A stretch of 64,000 bases of DNA from Panopea generosa (Eukaryota > Mollusca > Bivalvia > Adapedonta > Hiatellidae), in assembly GCA_029582155.1 (NCBI GenBank), contig CM055900.1, positions 41,833,236 through 41,897,235 on the forward strand, read 5' to 3'. Position 1 is the first letter of the stretch; each line of letters begins with the position of its first letter. Below are positions 22,960-34,264 of the stretch, piece by piece. The position numbers and the translations under genes are program-made. Below the pieces are notes generated by a model. It saw nothing but the letters and a program-made list of their open reading frames with translations. It did not search any database and was not told the DNA's origin.

Positions 22960-23815
22960 TGCAAATTGAGTGTTAAAACATTACGGTTAAACTGCAATTT
23001 GGCCAAAACGTGCCTTAAAAGTAAATTAGATGAAATCATTTTTCTATTTTTAGTAACAGTGACCATCACTTGACTCAAATGATGTGTAAACCTCGCATTT
23101 TATTGGAAGGACTTTATTCACAACAATGTGGTCTAAAAATATTAAAGGGAACACAATTCATTGATTTAACCAATTTTTTGTTTTCAATATTAACCATCTT
23201 GACAATGTCAAATTTCTTTTCACTACAAGGAGTTTTATCAATTTACAACTGGAACCAAAAACAATTTTTTTGCTATTTTAAGGAAAATTGACCATGACGA
23301 CAAACCAAGTTAAATGAAAAGCAATTCCTAGTTTTCCTTTATTTTAAGGAGTTTACCCAAATAATTTCATCAATCATTCTATGGGAACAAAAGTTATTGA
23401 GCAAAAAACATTTCTGGGTAGACAGGCATATAAATGGACACATATTCTTAAAAATTAGTGCAAGTTCTTGTTTTCTATTTTCTACTATAAGCTTGTTTTC
23501 TATAGATACAAGTAAGTTGGTAATTATAATTCAACAATTAATCAAAGTGTATGCGTTTGCCAACCAATCATATATGTATTAATGTCAAAATTGTGACATG
23601 AAACAAATTGCAGTTGCAGTTTAATGCATTCCTGGTTAAAATAAGACAATATTATGCATTTTCATATGTAAAAATCAATGCAAATTACATTCAATAATAC
23701 ATCTACATTTTATACCTATTTTAATTAGCCTAATGCAAACAAACAAATGAATGTCATCTAAATATGGTACAAGACAATAACCATCCATTCGAGTCATAAT
23801 TACAAAACAAGAGGT
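22960..23815. other. Unique AT-rich stretch without visible gene
   Basis: Short open frames at 23070, 23397 and 23675 have no recognised motif. Confidence 0.5.
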
Positions 23816-23817
23816 CC

Positions 23818-24215
23818 ATGTGGGCCTATATCGCATGTGGACCTTTATCGCTCTACCTGACAATGTGGGCCTATATCGCTCTACCTGACAATGTGGGCCT
23901 ATATTGCTCTACCAGTCAATGTTGACCTTATATAATATTGCTTTACCTGACAATGTGGGCCTATATCACTCTACCTGACAATGTGGGCCTTAATATCACT
24001 CTACCTGACAATGTGGGCCTATATTGCATGTGGGCCTATATCACTCTACCTGAAAATACGGGCCTATATCACTCTACCCTACAATGTAGGCCTATATTGC
24101 ATGTGGGCCTATATCGCTCTACCTGACAATGTGGACCTATATCGCTCTACCTGACAATATGGGCCTATATATCGCTCTACCCGACAATGTAGGCCTATAT
24201 CGCTCTACTTGACTG
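23818..24215. repeat. 28 bp minisatellite, about 13 copies
   Basis: The unit is close to 'cctatatcgctctacctgac' plus 'aatgtggg' (28 bp; 'tgtgggc' at 23864 and 23892). Some units are shortened to 'atgtgggcctatatcgc'. CpG in 'cgctctacc' is often replaced by 'cactctacc' or 'tgctctacc', as expected from decay of methylated CpG. Confidence 0.93.
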
Positions 24216-24219
24216 AATG

Positions 24220-24628
24220 TTTGGAGAATGTTATAGACATCAGATTTTATGCAAGATTATTTATCTCTTTATTGCTAGTTATTGACAGAAAGTGGTGTGT
24301 TTTTCAAATCAAGGGAACATAACTCAATCTATCTACAACTGTCAGAAATAACCTGTTTTGTGACTCGTCCGGGGCCTTATATTCAGCAAATAAGATTTTA
24401 AAAAAATGGACAAAAGATGGAAAATTTGCATCAAATAAGTCCTAATTGCTATGCCCTGCAGAACTGTAAAAATGGTTCCTTGATTTCTATGTATTATAAA
24501 CCATCTGTATGTTCAATACATTATTAATGATGATGATGCCAGGGTCATTACATTAAAGCTCTCTGTTTTTTTTTCCAAAAAAGACAAGCTAATAAAAAGC
24601 CTACTGGCACATTTTTTTTCCATTGTCT
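24220..24628. other. Unique stretch
   Basis: Nothing recognisable. Confidence 0.45.
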
Positions 24629-24630
24629 GA

Positions 24631-24916
24631 TACCCGGGTGTCAATTTCAATACTCTCCATCCATCACCTATGAAAAATTATGCTTGGTCTGCATTGTTTT
24701 ATTTGAACAGAACAGAACAAAATACAGTAAATGTTATCGTCTTATCAAAACAGCGTTTGCATGAAACTAGCATTGTGATTGGATAACGTTCCCTTCATGA
24801 AATCGTGAAGGAACCAATCATATGGTTGCATCTTGGCTTGGTAGAAACATCGCAAAGCTAGTGGAATATCCCATGGGTGATAAATGAAGAGTATCGGAAT
24901 GGACTACGCGTGGGTA
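24631..24916. mobile_element. MITE-like element M6 with about 45 bp inverted ends
   Basis: The left end 'tacccgggtgtcaatttcaa' plus 'tactctccatccatcacct' matches the complement of the right end, which reads 'tacccacgcgtagtccattc' and then 'cgatactcttcatttatcac' on the minus strand. The interior (about 195 bp) has no open frame. Length, inverted ends and lack of coding capacity fit a MITE; no target duplication is clear. Confidence 0.6.
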
Positions 24917-24919
24917 TCC

Positions 24920-25700
24920 AACAATGATTTTTTTCTAAAGCAGAACAATCAACAAATCTATTCTTCTTGGCCTTGTGTATTTTATGAAGTTCTGTTCTAA
25001 TTTACAAATGAAGTATCGAATATTTTAATTTATTTGTCTCATATTTTTACATATTCATTGGTGATTGTATAGAACAGGTGTTGTTTCTAATTATATCAAG
25101 TTGGTAATTTGTACATGACTTATAAAACATGCAGTTAGTAGTTTTGTACAATACATTAATGTGCATTGTAAAGTCTGTAGACTCCATTGTTTTGCATACA
25201 AATTGTATCACATGACCCATGTATGGCACCGCGATGTTGATAACCACACATGAAGATGGGGAAGTTCTTGATGCAACATGTAATTGACATTCCCATTTTC
25301 AACCAATATTACAACAGTTTCTGACAAATACTCTTATAGTTCTCAATTTTTATTCAAATTTCTAATAACATTTTCTAATGATTACAAAAGTCCCAAACCA
25401 AGATTTTACTAGTTCCCAACCAATATTCCAACAGTTTCTAACCAATACTACAATAATTTCCAACCACATTTCCAATGAACTGCTTTAATTTGTTTAATTC
25501 AGTGTTTTTACATGTGAGCTTTATTTTTATATCAGTCAGTGTTAATATATGTTTTTATCTGTTCCAATGATAATGAAGACTGGTGTTCTTACAATATAAG
25601 GTGTTCCTATCTGTTCATCTGTTCTGTTATTATCTGTATAGATTTGTTATCTGTTCTTCTGTATGAGTAAAATAGATCATTTCAATAATGACAAGAGTTT
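24920..25700. other. Unique AT-rich stretch with degenerate short repeats
   Basis: Between about 25290 and 25470 phrases such as 'ccaaccaatatt', 'caacagtttct' and 'aaccaatact' recur loosely, like an old, decayed 40-50 bp tandem repeat. No gene is visible. Confidence 0.4.
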
Positions 25701-25708
25701 TCCCCTAC

Positions 25709-25791
25709 CTGTGTTGGGTAAGTTGCCAGCTTGCTCACTCCACGACAGATCTAGATGAGCTGTACTTCTCCACCAAATATTTCTTCAATCC
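25709..25791 (-). other. Candidate internal exon (non-coding or UTR)
   Basis: On the minus strand an 83 nt segment is bounded by an acceptor 'cttattatattgcag' and a donor 'cacag|gtagggg'. Frame 1 gives GLKKYLVEKYSSSRSVVE and then a stop within the exon; the other two frames also have stops. It could be a UTR or lncRNA exon, or chance. No partner exon is recognised nearby. Confidence 0.25.
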
Positions 25792-25871
25792 CTGCAATAT
25801 AATAAGGACAATGAATGTTAAAGAATGTTGAAGAAGCATCTTCTTTATTATATACAGCTTCTTTATTCTTT

Positions 25872-25985
25872 CCTTTTTTTCTAAACAAATTTAACTTGTA
25901 ACCTCAGCAGTGAGATTTAGTGGTCTAGAGATGGTGACTTCGATCACCGAGTCATGTATAAGGAGCTTACAGGAGACATTTATAA
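25872..25985 (-). mobile_element. SINE family B fragment
   Basis: The minus strand of 25898-25960 reads as the family B tRNA part ('ctctagaccactaaatctca' and 'ctgctgaggttacaagtt'). The body is largely lost. Confidence 0.5.
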
Positions 25986-26157
25986 AATTACCTTGTTTGT
26001 GAGATAAAACTAAATAAATTTAAAACTAATTTTGTAAACCTATATTAAAGGAGGACAACGTTATGACCATTTTCGATATATCAGTAAAAAAATGTAACAA
26101 TAATTAATATGTAAAATATTAAAACTACCTTGACATACGTGCCAAAAAAAAAGAGTA

Positions 26158-26368
26158 AGGCCGTCCTTAGAAAAAACTTGTTTGCTGTGCTCCTACCTAC
26201 TCACTCAAAATTGCAGCTACCCAAACTTTTTTATTGACTTCCAAAGAGTTTAATTTTTTTCATGATGTTCTTTAAAAAAAAAGAAATATAGGTACCTACC
26301 TACCTACCTACCCATATGAAGAATACTGGGTCAGAGCACAGCAAACAAGCATTTTTTAAGGATGGCCT
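26158..26368. mobile_element. MITE-like element M1, copy 1 (35 bp inverted ends)
   Basis: The left end 'aggccgtccttagaaaaaac' continuing 'ttgtttgctgtgctc' is the complement of the right end (26334-26368), with only a few mismatches. The 140 bp interior has 'ctacctactcactcaaaatt' near the left and a CTAC microsatellite near the right. A second copy lies at 50257-50501 with the interior in the opposite orientation. The flanks (TA left, AA right) hint at a TA target but do not prove it. Confidence 0.75.
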
Positions 26369-26439
26369 AATTTGTCACATCAAAGGCAAGGTACTAAAGA
26401 GAGCTCCATTGACCTGTGCTGTATTTTTATTGTGTTTTA

Positions 26440-27632
26440 CTGTACTGTACCATGCCATACAATATTGTGTATCAAACTACACTGTACCATACCATATTGT
26501 GTTGTAGTGTACTGTACCATGCCATACCATATTGTGTATCATACTGCACTGTACCATACCATATTGTGCTGTACTGTTCTTTACCATGCCATACCATATT
26601 GTGTATCATACTGCATTGTACCATACCATATTGTGTTGTACTGTACTTTACCATGCCATACCATATTGTGTATCATACTGCACTGTACCATACCATATTG
26701 TGTTTTACTGTACTGTACCATGCCATACCATATTGTGTATCATACTGCACTGTACCATACCAACTTGTGTTGTACTGTACTATACCATGCCATACCATAT
26801 TGTGTATCATACTGCACTGTACCATACCATATTGTGTTGTACTGTACTTTACCCTGCCATACCATATTGTGTATCATACTGCACTGTACCATACCATATT
26901 GTGTTGTACTGTACTTTACCTTGCCATACCATATTGTGTATCATACTGCACTGTACCATACCATATTGTGTTGTTCTGTACTTTACCATGCCGTACCATA
27001 TTGTGTATCATACTGCACTGTACAGTACCATATTGTGTTGTACTGTACTTTACCCTGCCATACCATATTGTGTATCATACTGCACTGTACCATACCATAT
27101 TGTGTATCATACTGCATTGTACCATACCATATTGTGTTGTACTGTACTTTACCATGCCGTACCATATTGTGTATCATACTGCATTGTACCATACCATATT
27201 GTGTTTTACTGTACTGTACCATGCCATACCATATTGTGTATCATACTGCACTGTACCATACCAACTTGTGTTGTACTGTACTATACCATGCCATACCATA
27301 TTGTGTATCATACTGCACTGTACCATACCATATTGTGTTGTACTGTACTTTACCCTGCCATACCATATTGTGTATCATACTGCACTGTACCATACCATAT
27401 TGTGTTGTACTGTACTTTACCCTGCCATACCATATTGTGTATCATACTGCACTGTACCATACCATATTGTGTTGTACTGTACTTTACCCTGCCATACCAT
27501 ATTGTGTATCATACTGCACTGTACAATACCATATTGTGTTGTTCTGTACTTTACCCTGCCATACCATATTGTGAATCATACTGCACTGTACCATACCATA
27601 TTGTGAATCATACTGCACTGTATTATATAGTA
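26440..27632. repeat. 67 bp minisatellite, about 18 copies, open in all three plus frames
   Basis: Units are spaced 67 bp ('tgtgtatc' at 26533, 26600, 26667, 26734) and consist of two half-units, 'accatattgtgtatcatact' and 'accatattgtgttgtactg', joined by 'gccata' or 'gtaccata'. No stop codon occurs in any plus-strand frame of the unit and 67 is not a multiple of three, so long frames of 396, 400 and 510 codons overlap. Their peptides are low-complexity C, Y, H, I, L and T repeats; I do not call them genes. A block containing 'caacttgtgttgtactgt' recurs 501 bp apart (26761 and 27262). Confidence 0.95.
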
Positions 27633-27689
27633 AATATAACATTTCTAACATTTCAGTCATATCATGACTATCCTAATTTTCATGTTGTT

Positions 27690-28556
27690 GCAGAAACATT
27701 ACACGATACCCCAGCATACAACCTGCAGTCCCACCACCACTATGCCTTCCACAACATACAACCTGAAGTTCCACCACTATCCCTCCCACAGCATACAACC
27801 TGCAGTTCCACCACTATCCCTCCCACAACATACAACCTGCAGTTCCACCACTATCCCTCCCACAACATACAACCTGCAGTTCCACCACTATCCCTCCCAC
27901 AGCATACAACCTACAGTCCCACCACCACTATGCCTTCCACAACATACAACCTGCAGTTCCTACACTATCCCTCACACAACATACAACCTGCAGTCCTACC
28001 ACTATCCCTCCAACCACAAGCGAACAACCTGCAGTCCCACCATTATTTCTCCAACAACAAGTGAACAACTTGTAGTCCTACCACTATCCCTCCCACAACA
28101 AGCAAACAACCTGCAGTCCTACCACTATTCCTCCCACAACAAGCGAACAACCTACAGTCCCACCATTATTTCTCCCACAACAAGTGAACAACTTGTAGTC
28201 CCACTACTATCCCTCCCACAATAAGCAAACAACCAGCAGTCCCACCACTATTCCTCCCACATGTGAACAACCTGCAGTCCCACCATTATCCCTCCTTCAA
28301 CAAGTGAACAACTTGTAGTCCCACTACTATCCCTCCCACAATAAGCAAACAACCTGCAGTCCCACCACAATTCCTCCCACATGTGAACAACCTGCAGTCC
28401 CACCATTATCCCTCCTTCAACAAGTGAACAACTTGTAGTCCCACCACTATGCCTCCCACAACAAGCAAACAACCTGCAGTCCCACCTCTATCCCTCCCAC
28501 AACAAGCAAACAACCTGCAGTCCCATCACTATCCCTCCCACAACAAGCGAAGAAGC
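27690..28556. repeat. 37/41 bp minisatellite with a 120 bp higher-order unit
   Basis: The left half has 37 bp units ('tcccacaacatacaacctgc' then 'agttccaccactatccc'). The right half has 41 bp units with 'acaagcaaacaacc' in place of 'acatacaacc'. At 28180-28440 a three-unit block repeats with 120 bp spacing ('gtgaacaacttgtag' at 28184, 28304, 28424). The array lies about 60 bp from the end of the 67 bp array. Confidence 0.93.
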
Positions 28557-28559
28557 TTC

Positions 28560-29565
28560 AGGTATCAAATCTTGTAGGTATGTGGGGAGCCACACCACAA
28601 TGTCCTTTACATGAGATGGGCACCCTACCACTAGACAACACCACTTAGGTGGTTTTCACATCCAGTCCACAGTTCTTTGTTATATCTGCTCCTTAAACAA
28701 GGTACAACCAGCATGTATAAATAATAACAAGTACCTATGATTTAAGACAGAAATTCAATTAAACTCCTTGTAAATTATAGCCGCAGATAGCCAGTTTTAA
28801 CGATCTTTTGGCTGCTATCTCATTATGAAATTTATTAATGCACAAAATATCTCTGGTAAGTCGTGTGTTTTTGTAACGTATTTAATTCTCTGATAAGCGA
28901 AATGATTTCTCAAAGTTTACAAGCTTAATGCATGAACTTGAGCACTTAACTGTTTTATATGATAGAGAAAATTCAAACCATTTAAAAACTATAGCATTTT
29001 TCAGGAATTGATTCTTTGCAGTTTCTGATAGCTGATAATTATAAAGGTGGGAGAGGGTTCTCCTCAGAGTTGATAGATAATAAATAATGGATATGTTCCC
29101 ATATAATAAACTTTATTTAGAGACCACCTGTATTTAGGAAATGCCATTTTCAAGTTCCTATCTTTATTATCTAGGTGAAAAAGGGAACATTATTAATGTT
29201 TTCATGAATGAGGTTTTATACTATTTTCAATGCATTAATGATGAAATTTGAATCTGAATAGAACCAGAAACTGCAAACGTCTCTTTAGGCCAAGTTTGGC
29301 TTGATTCTACAACATATCAGTACAAAACTAGATAGACTAGGTCTGCCTGAAGCCCTTGGTATATGACGGACAGTCACCTAATAATGAGAGCCAATTGTCA
29401 TAAAGAGTCAAACTGTATTTAAAGACCATTCTCTGGTTCCCCTCTGTACAATTTCAAATGGAATTCCATCAACAGGTCATCTACCTTTTTAACTATTTTT
29501 ATACATCTGGCAAATTAGAGTCCAATTCACAAATTTCTGTTTTTCTTTTTGTAGTAATATTGATA
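28560..29565. other. Unique stretch without visible gene
   Basis: No array, SINE or plausible exon is recognised. Confidence 0.5.
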
Positions 29566-29569
29566 TATT

Positions 29570-29895
29570 TTTATATGTATAAAGACAGATATTACCATAT
29601 GGATATAAATTCATAATATATAAAGACAGATATTTCCATACGGATATATAATGCTCATAATAATTATATATAGACAGACAGTTCCATATGGATATAAAAT
29701 GCTCATAATATATTAAGACAGACAGTTCCATACGGATACATTATGCTCATAATATATAAAGACAGATATTTCCATATGAATATATTATGCTTATAATCAA
29801 TTAAGACAGACAGTTCCATATGGATATATAATGCTCCTAAAAATCAATTAAGACAGACAGTTCCGTATGGATACATTATACTCATAGAGTATAAA
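29570..29895. repeat. Minisatellite of about 44 bp, about 7 copies
   Basis: Units carry 'agacagacagttccatatgg' and 'atatataatgctcataa'. Spacings of 41, 48, 44, 44, 44 and 47 bp show length changes in the AT-rich linker between units. Confidence 0.9.
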
Positions 29896-29899
29896 GATT

Positions 29900-30225
29900 T
29901 ATGTGGTGAATGAACATGATTTAAATCAATTAATTTAATGCTGAGTGTCTCTTTAACAATGTTGTTCCTAATATTTTTCCTTTCAGTGTGACGAATTATA
30001 AAACAGATTAGTTAATGTTATATAATGCTCCAATAGTAGTATTAATTGACACCTTCAAAATCTTGTTTAACGACATATTTTCAAAGCTTGTGTTCAGACA
30101 ATAACATAGCTGTCTGTTACATAGTTACCAACAGCTGAATATCTCCATTTTAAATTGGCTTCATTATTTCAAACTGATTTTTAGAAAAGCCAAGCTTGTA
30201 TTCAAAAGATTTTGTTTGTTTGAAT
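29900..30225. other. Unique AT-rich stretch
   Basis: Nothing recognisable. Confidence 0.5.
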
Positions 30226-30227
30226 AT

Positions 30228-30405
30228 TTAGTGTCAGTTTTTAATGCCATCACGGGATAACAGACAATAAGTTAACCAATCTTTTCTGGTATCTTGGCAG
30301 GTTAACCAATGTTTAAACCCATTTCCACAAGTAACTGAAAACTTTCCCACTTGAATCAAGAGTGAGAGACGAACGACAATGACCGACTGAGCTTACCAAG
30401 ATCCT
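30228..30405 (-). mobile_element. SINE family A copy, internally deleted
   Basis: The plus strand shows the complement of the family A body ('aatgccatcacgggataaca', 'aactttcccacttgaatca') and then jumps to 'gaccgactgagctta', the complement of the A box. The B box and anticodon arm are missing. Confidence 0.7.
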
Positions 30406-30409
30406 CATA

Positions 30410-30812
30410 TTAAAAAGAAAAAAACAGTTATGTATACAAGGGAACGTAAGTATACTCATTACCCTTCCTGACTGCAGGGTCCCCATGAAAGAATACCTGC
30501 TACCTCCTCATTATACTGGCACTCATTCTGACAGAGTTTAGAGGTTAGCTCAACAGCTGGTTGGGTGGGCCTAGTGCTTGGCTGGCTATCATTACTATGT
30601 CAGTCCCTATGACACTGTCACAAGTAACAATGTCTCATAGCGATGCTGATTAATGGGTTCTAATGCCAGTCTTTGAGACATCACATGTCATATTATACTG
30701 CAATCATATTATTTTATTTTTGTTGGAGTAAGCAGACCTTGGACTTGTGAACCTGAATCTGTGAAAACCCATCATCCTGTAGCAAGTAACAAACAAACTG
30801 TTATAAATAACA
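30410..30812. other. Unique stretch
   Basis: Nothing recognisable. Confidence 0.45.
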
Positions 30813-30814
30813 TT

Positions 30815-30885
30815 TTTGTACCGAGTTGGACTCAAACCCCTGACCTCTTTGGTGAGAGGTGAGTGACCTTGAGTATCCATGATAT
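30815..30885 (-). mobile_element. SINE family B fragment (tRNA part)
   Basis: The minus strand reads 'tcaaggtcactcacctctca', 'ccaaagaggtcaggggtttg' and 'agtccaactcgg', which is the family B variable arm and B box. Only the tRNA part is preserved. Confidence 0.65.
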
Positions 30886-30924
30886 TAAAGAAAATTAATC
30901 CCAACAACATTAATCTTGTTCATA

Positions 30925-31457
30925 TTTCCATTTCTACTAGACAACAAGACCAGTGGTAGAACATTTCTACTATATGACAAGACTAGTGGTATAACATTTC
31001 TACTAGGCGATAAGACCAGTGGTAGAACATTTCTACTAGACGACAAGACCATTGGTTGAACATTTCTACTAGACGACAAGACTAGTGGTAGAACATTTTT
31101 ACTAGATGACAACACCAGTGGTATAACATATCTACTAGACAACAAGACTAGTGGTAGAACATTTCTACTAGATGACAACACCAGTGGTAGAACATTTCTA
31201 CTAGATGACAACACCATCGGTAGATAATTTCTACAAGACGACAAGACCAGTGATAGAACATTTCTACTAGACAACAATACCAGTGGTAGAACATTTCTAC
31301 TAGACGACAACACCAGCAGTAGAACATTTCTACTAGATGACAAGACCAGCGATAGAACATTTCTACGAGATGACAACACCAGCAGTAGAACATTTCGACT
31401 AGATGACAAGACCAGCGGTAGAACATTTCTACGAGACGACAACACCAGTGGTAGAAG
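30925..31457. repeat. 33 bp minisatellite, about 16 copies
   Basis: The unit is 'acatttctactagacgacaa' followed by 'gaccagtggtaga' (33 bp = 11 codons). The minus strand is open for 199 codons with a repeating 11-residue peptide (LVLSSSRNVLP type) and open in a second frame as well. The hydrophobic peptide repeat follows from the unit length and has no known family; I do not call a gene. Confidence 0.95.
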
Positions 31458-31459
31458 AA

Positions 31460-32450
31460 GATACATGTACTGCTGACCAAACACTAATAAAATTAATTAT
31501 CAGCACTCCATTCTTTTATGCATTTTTTTCTCAGCTGGCAACTAAGTTCCTACCACAGAGTGGAACATGAGAAGAAAACAAACGTAGGGATCAAACCTTG
31601 TTACCGCCATTATAGCTAGTTGCCCTGCCAACAGAGCCGTCAGGGCCCCAGGTCTAAACAATATCTTGTATAACAGGCTATCTATCATCAGTATTTCAAT
31701 ACTGACCCATCATATCTAACTTTTCCAAATAAATCATTTTGCTAATCATACATCCCACCTGAAACCCCACCGCTCTGTGCCCCACTAAGACACCTTGCTT
31801 ATATAAGATGGCTTGACTAATTATCTGCAAGTCTTCTTATCAAAGGAATTTCAAAACAAACTCATGTGCAAACCTGTTTATATGCGGCCATAATCAATCG
31901 AATGTAAATATGTCACAGAATCAAGTAAACGCCTAATTTGAAGTCCTCAAATTTTTTTTTTCAAAAGCCCCAGGTAAACTTGTACTGGGGAGATATTAAA
32001 GGTGCATGTATGAATCGAACATCTTTGTTTATTGTGACGAAGAAACGGGCCAATTGTAATTCACATTAAAGCAAAATGGTGTTTTTATGGGGGCTTTATA
32101 TATTTATGATATTTGATTGGAATGAATAATTTGTTCTAATGCAAACATTGCTGGCGTTATAATTATATTTATAGGAGCGTTCGTTTGTTCAGATAAAATA
32201 CTTCTTCTTAATTACAATTTTCACACCTAAGATTTTTCAAAATATTATTTTATTTTTAATTTAGGGGTTATAGCAACTGCATGATTATTGACATAAATGA
32301 ATTTTGATAAAAAAAAAGTTGAACATCTTCACATTTATTTGCCGATATTTCATAACTTCATGCGTGATAAGTCAGAACAGACGCATTTTGTTTGAAAGGC
32401 GTTTTAACACTATTCCTAACAAATAATAGGTCATAATAATATGTCTTGTG
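31460..32450. other. Unique stretch with a tRNA-like fragment
   Basis: At 31590-31652 the minus strand reads 'ggccctgacggctctgttgg' and 'acaaggtttgatccct', a tRNA-like head of an unassigned SINE. The rest (31660-32450) is AT-rich with no visible gene. Confidence 0.4.
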
Positions 32451-32452
32451 TC

Positions 32453-32660
32453 AGGCACTTGGTCCAGTGGCAGAGCATTGAACCTAGGGGTGTGGTGGGT
32501 TCCATCCTCCACCACAGCTATGTGTGGTACCCTTGAGCAAGACACTTTATCCAAATATGCTTAGTACTGGTTCTAACCAGGAAAGCTAAATTGAGCATGA
32601 TTTGTCTTAAGTTGTAAGAACTTGTTTCACAATCGATGTAAAATTGATAAGTTTAAACCA
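32453..32660 (+). mobile_element. SINE family C copy, nearly full length
   Basis: Head 'ttggtccagtggcagagcat' (A box), a weakened B box 'gggttccatcc', then body 'cttgagcaagacactttatc', 'atgcttagtactggttctaa', 'gagcatgatttgtcttaag' and an end at 'aaaattgataagtttaaacc'. Confidence 0.8.
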
Positions 32661-32664
32661 AACA

Positions 32665-32875
32665 AGAACATATAGGAAGATGACAGAGGTGTCAAACCAC
32701 AAACATATCTATTGATACCCCACCCATACATATTATATTGACAATTTTCTATCAAGAAGTGAGAAAATTGCAGTTTTTTTAAAAAAATATTGTAACATGA
32801 CCATACCAGAGATCCAGCATATGTCCCACATGCAAGAAGGATGCAATACTTCTGGTTTTAACAAATGCTTAGTTA
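32665..32875. other. Unique stretch
   Basis: Nothing recognisable. Confidence 0.4.
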
Positions 32876-32877
32876 TA

Positions 32878-33052
32878 TCAGCTTTATTGCAAAATAAGCT
32901 CAGAGCTTTTGGGAATCATTACAGAGTGTTTCCCTGGTAGAATGTTGGTATAACCAGTACTGAATGTTGTTTATAAGAGGTCATCAGCTTAAGCCTGCAG
33001 CCTGTGGAGTGAGTGACCTACACCTTATCCATGCCACTACAGCCAGGCTTGT
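32878..33052 (-). mobile_element. SINE family D copy
   Basis: The plus strand shows the complement of the family D 3' half ('taagctcagagctttt'), 'gtataaccagtactgaatgt', and a tRNA-like end 'ccatgccactaca'. Diverged. Confidence 0.6.
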
Positions 33053-33054
33053 AT

Positions 33055-33435
33055 AAGGCCTTCACTCAACAACAAGTGCAGGATGAAACATCTATACCAG
33101 CTGGGTTGTTCTCCTCATTCCAATTAGACAATTAATCATAAAATTAAGTGTAATTAAGTAATTATCTTATTAACAAAATAATTAGCAGGTTTAATTGAAC
33201 AATTATTAAGTCATGTATTACAAATATAAAAAAACAACATGAAAGTTCCTTTAATGACAAGGGCAAATGCCCTAATATGTCAGCTTAACCTGAGCGAGAA
33301 ATTAGAAATATGAAAAACCCTCGTTAAATATTTCCTATTATCTTTAATTCATTGATGTAAAATTATGACAGCAACAAAATACCAAAAAAAAAAATATGTA
33401 TAAATAGTGTTTCTGAAACCAGTTACATTTTCTTT
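33055..33435. other. Unique AT-rich stretch
   Basis: Nothing recognisable. Confidence 0.5.
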
Positions 33436-33439
33436 ATAT

Positions 33440-33990
33440 ACACATGAAGGCAGATGGCACACATAAAGGCAGATATCATGCAAGAAGCAGATGGCACACA
33501 TTAAGGCAGATGTCACACATGAAAGCAGATGGTACAAATGAAGGCAGGTGGCAAACATAAAGGAAGATGGCGCACATGAAGGCAGATGTCACACATGAAG
33601 GCAGATATCACACATGAAGGCAGATGTCACACATGAAGGCATATATCACAAATGAAAGCAGATGGCACACATGAAGGCAGATGTAACACATGAAGGCAGA
33701 TCTCACACATGAAGACAGATGACACACATAAAGGCAGATGTCACACATGAAGGCAGATATCACACATGAAGGCAGATGTCACACATGAAAGCATATACCA
33801 CAAATGAAGGCAGACAGCACACATGAAGGCAGATGTCACACATGAAGGCAGATATCACACATGAAGTAAGATGTCACACATGAAGGCATATATCACAAAT
33901 GAAGGCAGATATCACACATGAAGGCAGATGGCACACATGAAGGCAGATGTAACACATGAAGGCAGATGTCACAAATGAAGGTAGACATGA
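33440..33990. repeat. 19 bp minisatellite, about 29 copies
   Basis: The unit is 'cagatgtcacacatgaagg' (19 bp; 33581 and 33600). Variants are 'gatggcacacat' and 'gatatcacaaat'. Longer blocks such as 'ggcatatatcacaaatgaa' recur at about 33638 and 33885, so there is a loose higher-order pattern. Confidence 0.94.
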
Positions 33991-34059
33991 CACTATTATT
34001 GTTTTCATCTTGATAAAAAAGTATATGTAAACTGACAAACATTAATTTTTGTGATACAT

Positions 34060-34258
34060 TTGTGTTATGCTGGTATTTCACATTATGTAAAACATATTGT
34101 GTGTTATGTTGGTATTTTATATTTACATAACAATTACGTAACACATATTTTGTGTTATATTGGTATTTCATATTACATAACATTTATAAGTAACACATAT
34201 TTTAGTGTTATATCGGTATTTCATATTACATTACATTTATAAGTAACACATATTTTGT
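34060..34258. repeat. Irregular 39-53 bp repeat, about 4 copies
   Basis: 'tgttatattggtatttcata' recurs at 34063, 34102, 34153 and 34206, with 'taacacatatttt' between. It sits between the 19 bp array and the 25 bp array. Confidence 0.85.
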
Positions 34259-34264
34259 TTGTGC

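Noticed and set aside
26372-28064. Three overlapping frames of about 400-510 codons
   Set aside because: They result from a stop-free 67 bp unit that shifts frame every copy, followed by another array. The peptides are low complexity and no start or splice context supports them.
33440-33990. Regular short repeats that could be mistaken for a CRISPR array
   Set aside because: There are no unique spacers between the repeats, the units are contiguous, and the sequence context is eukaryotic.
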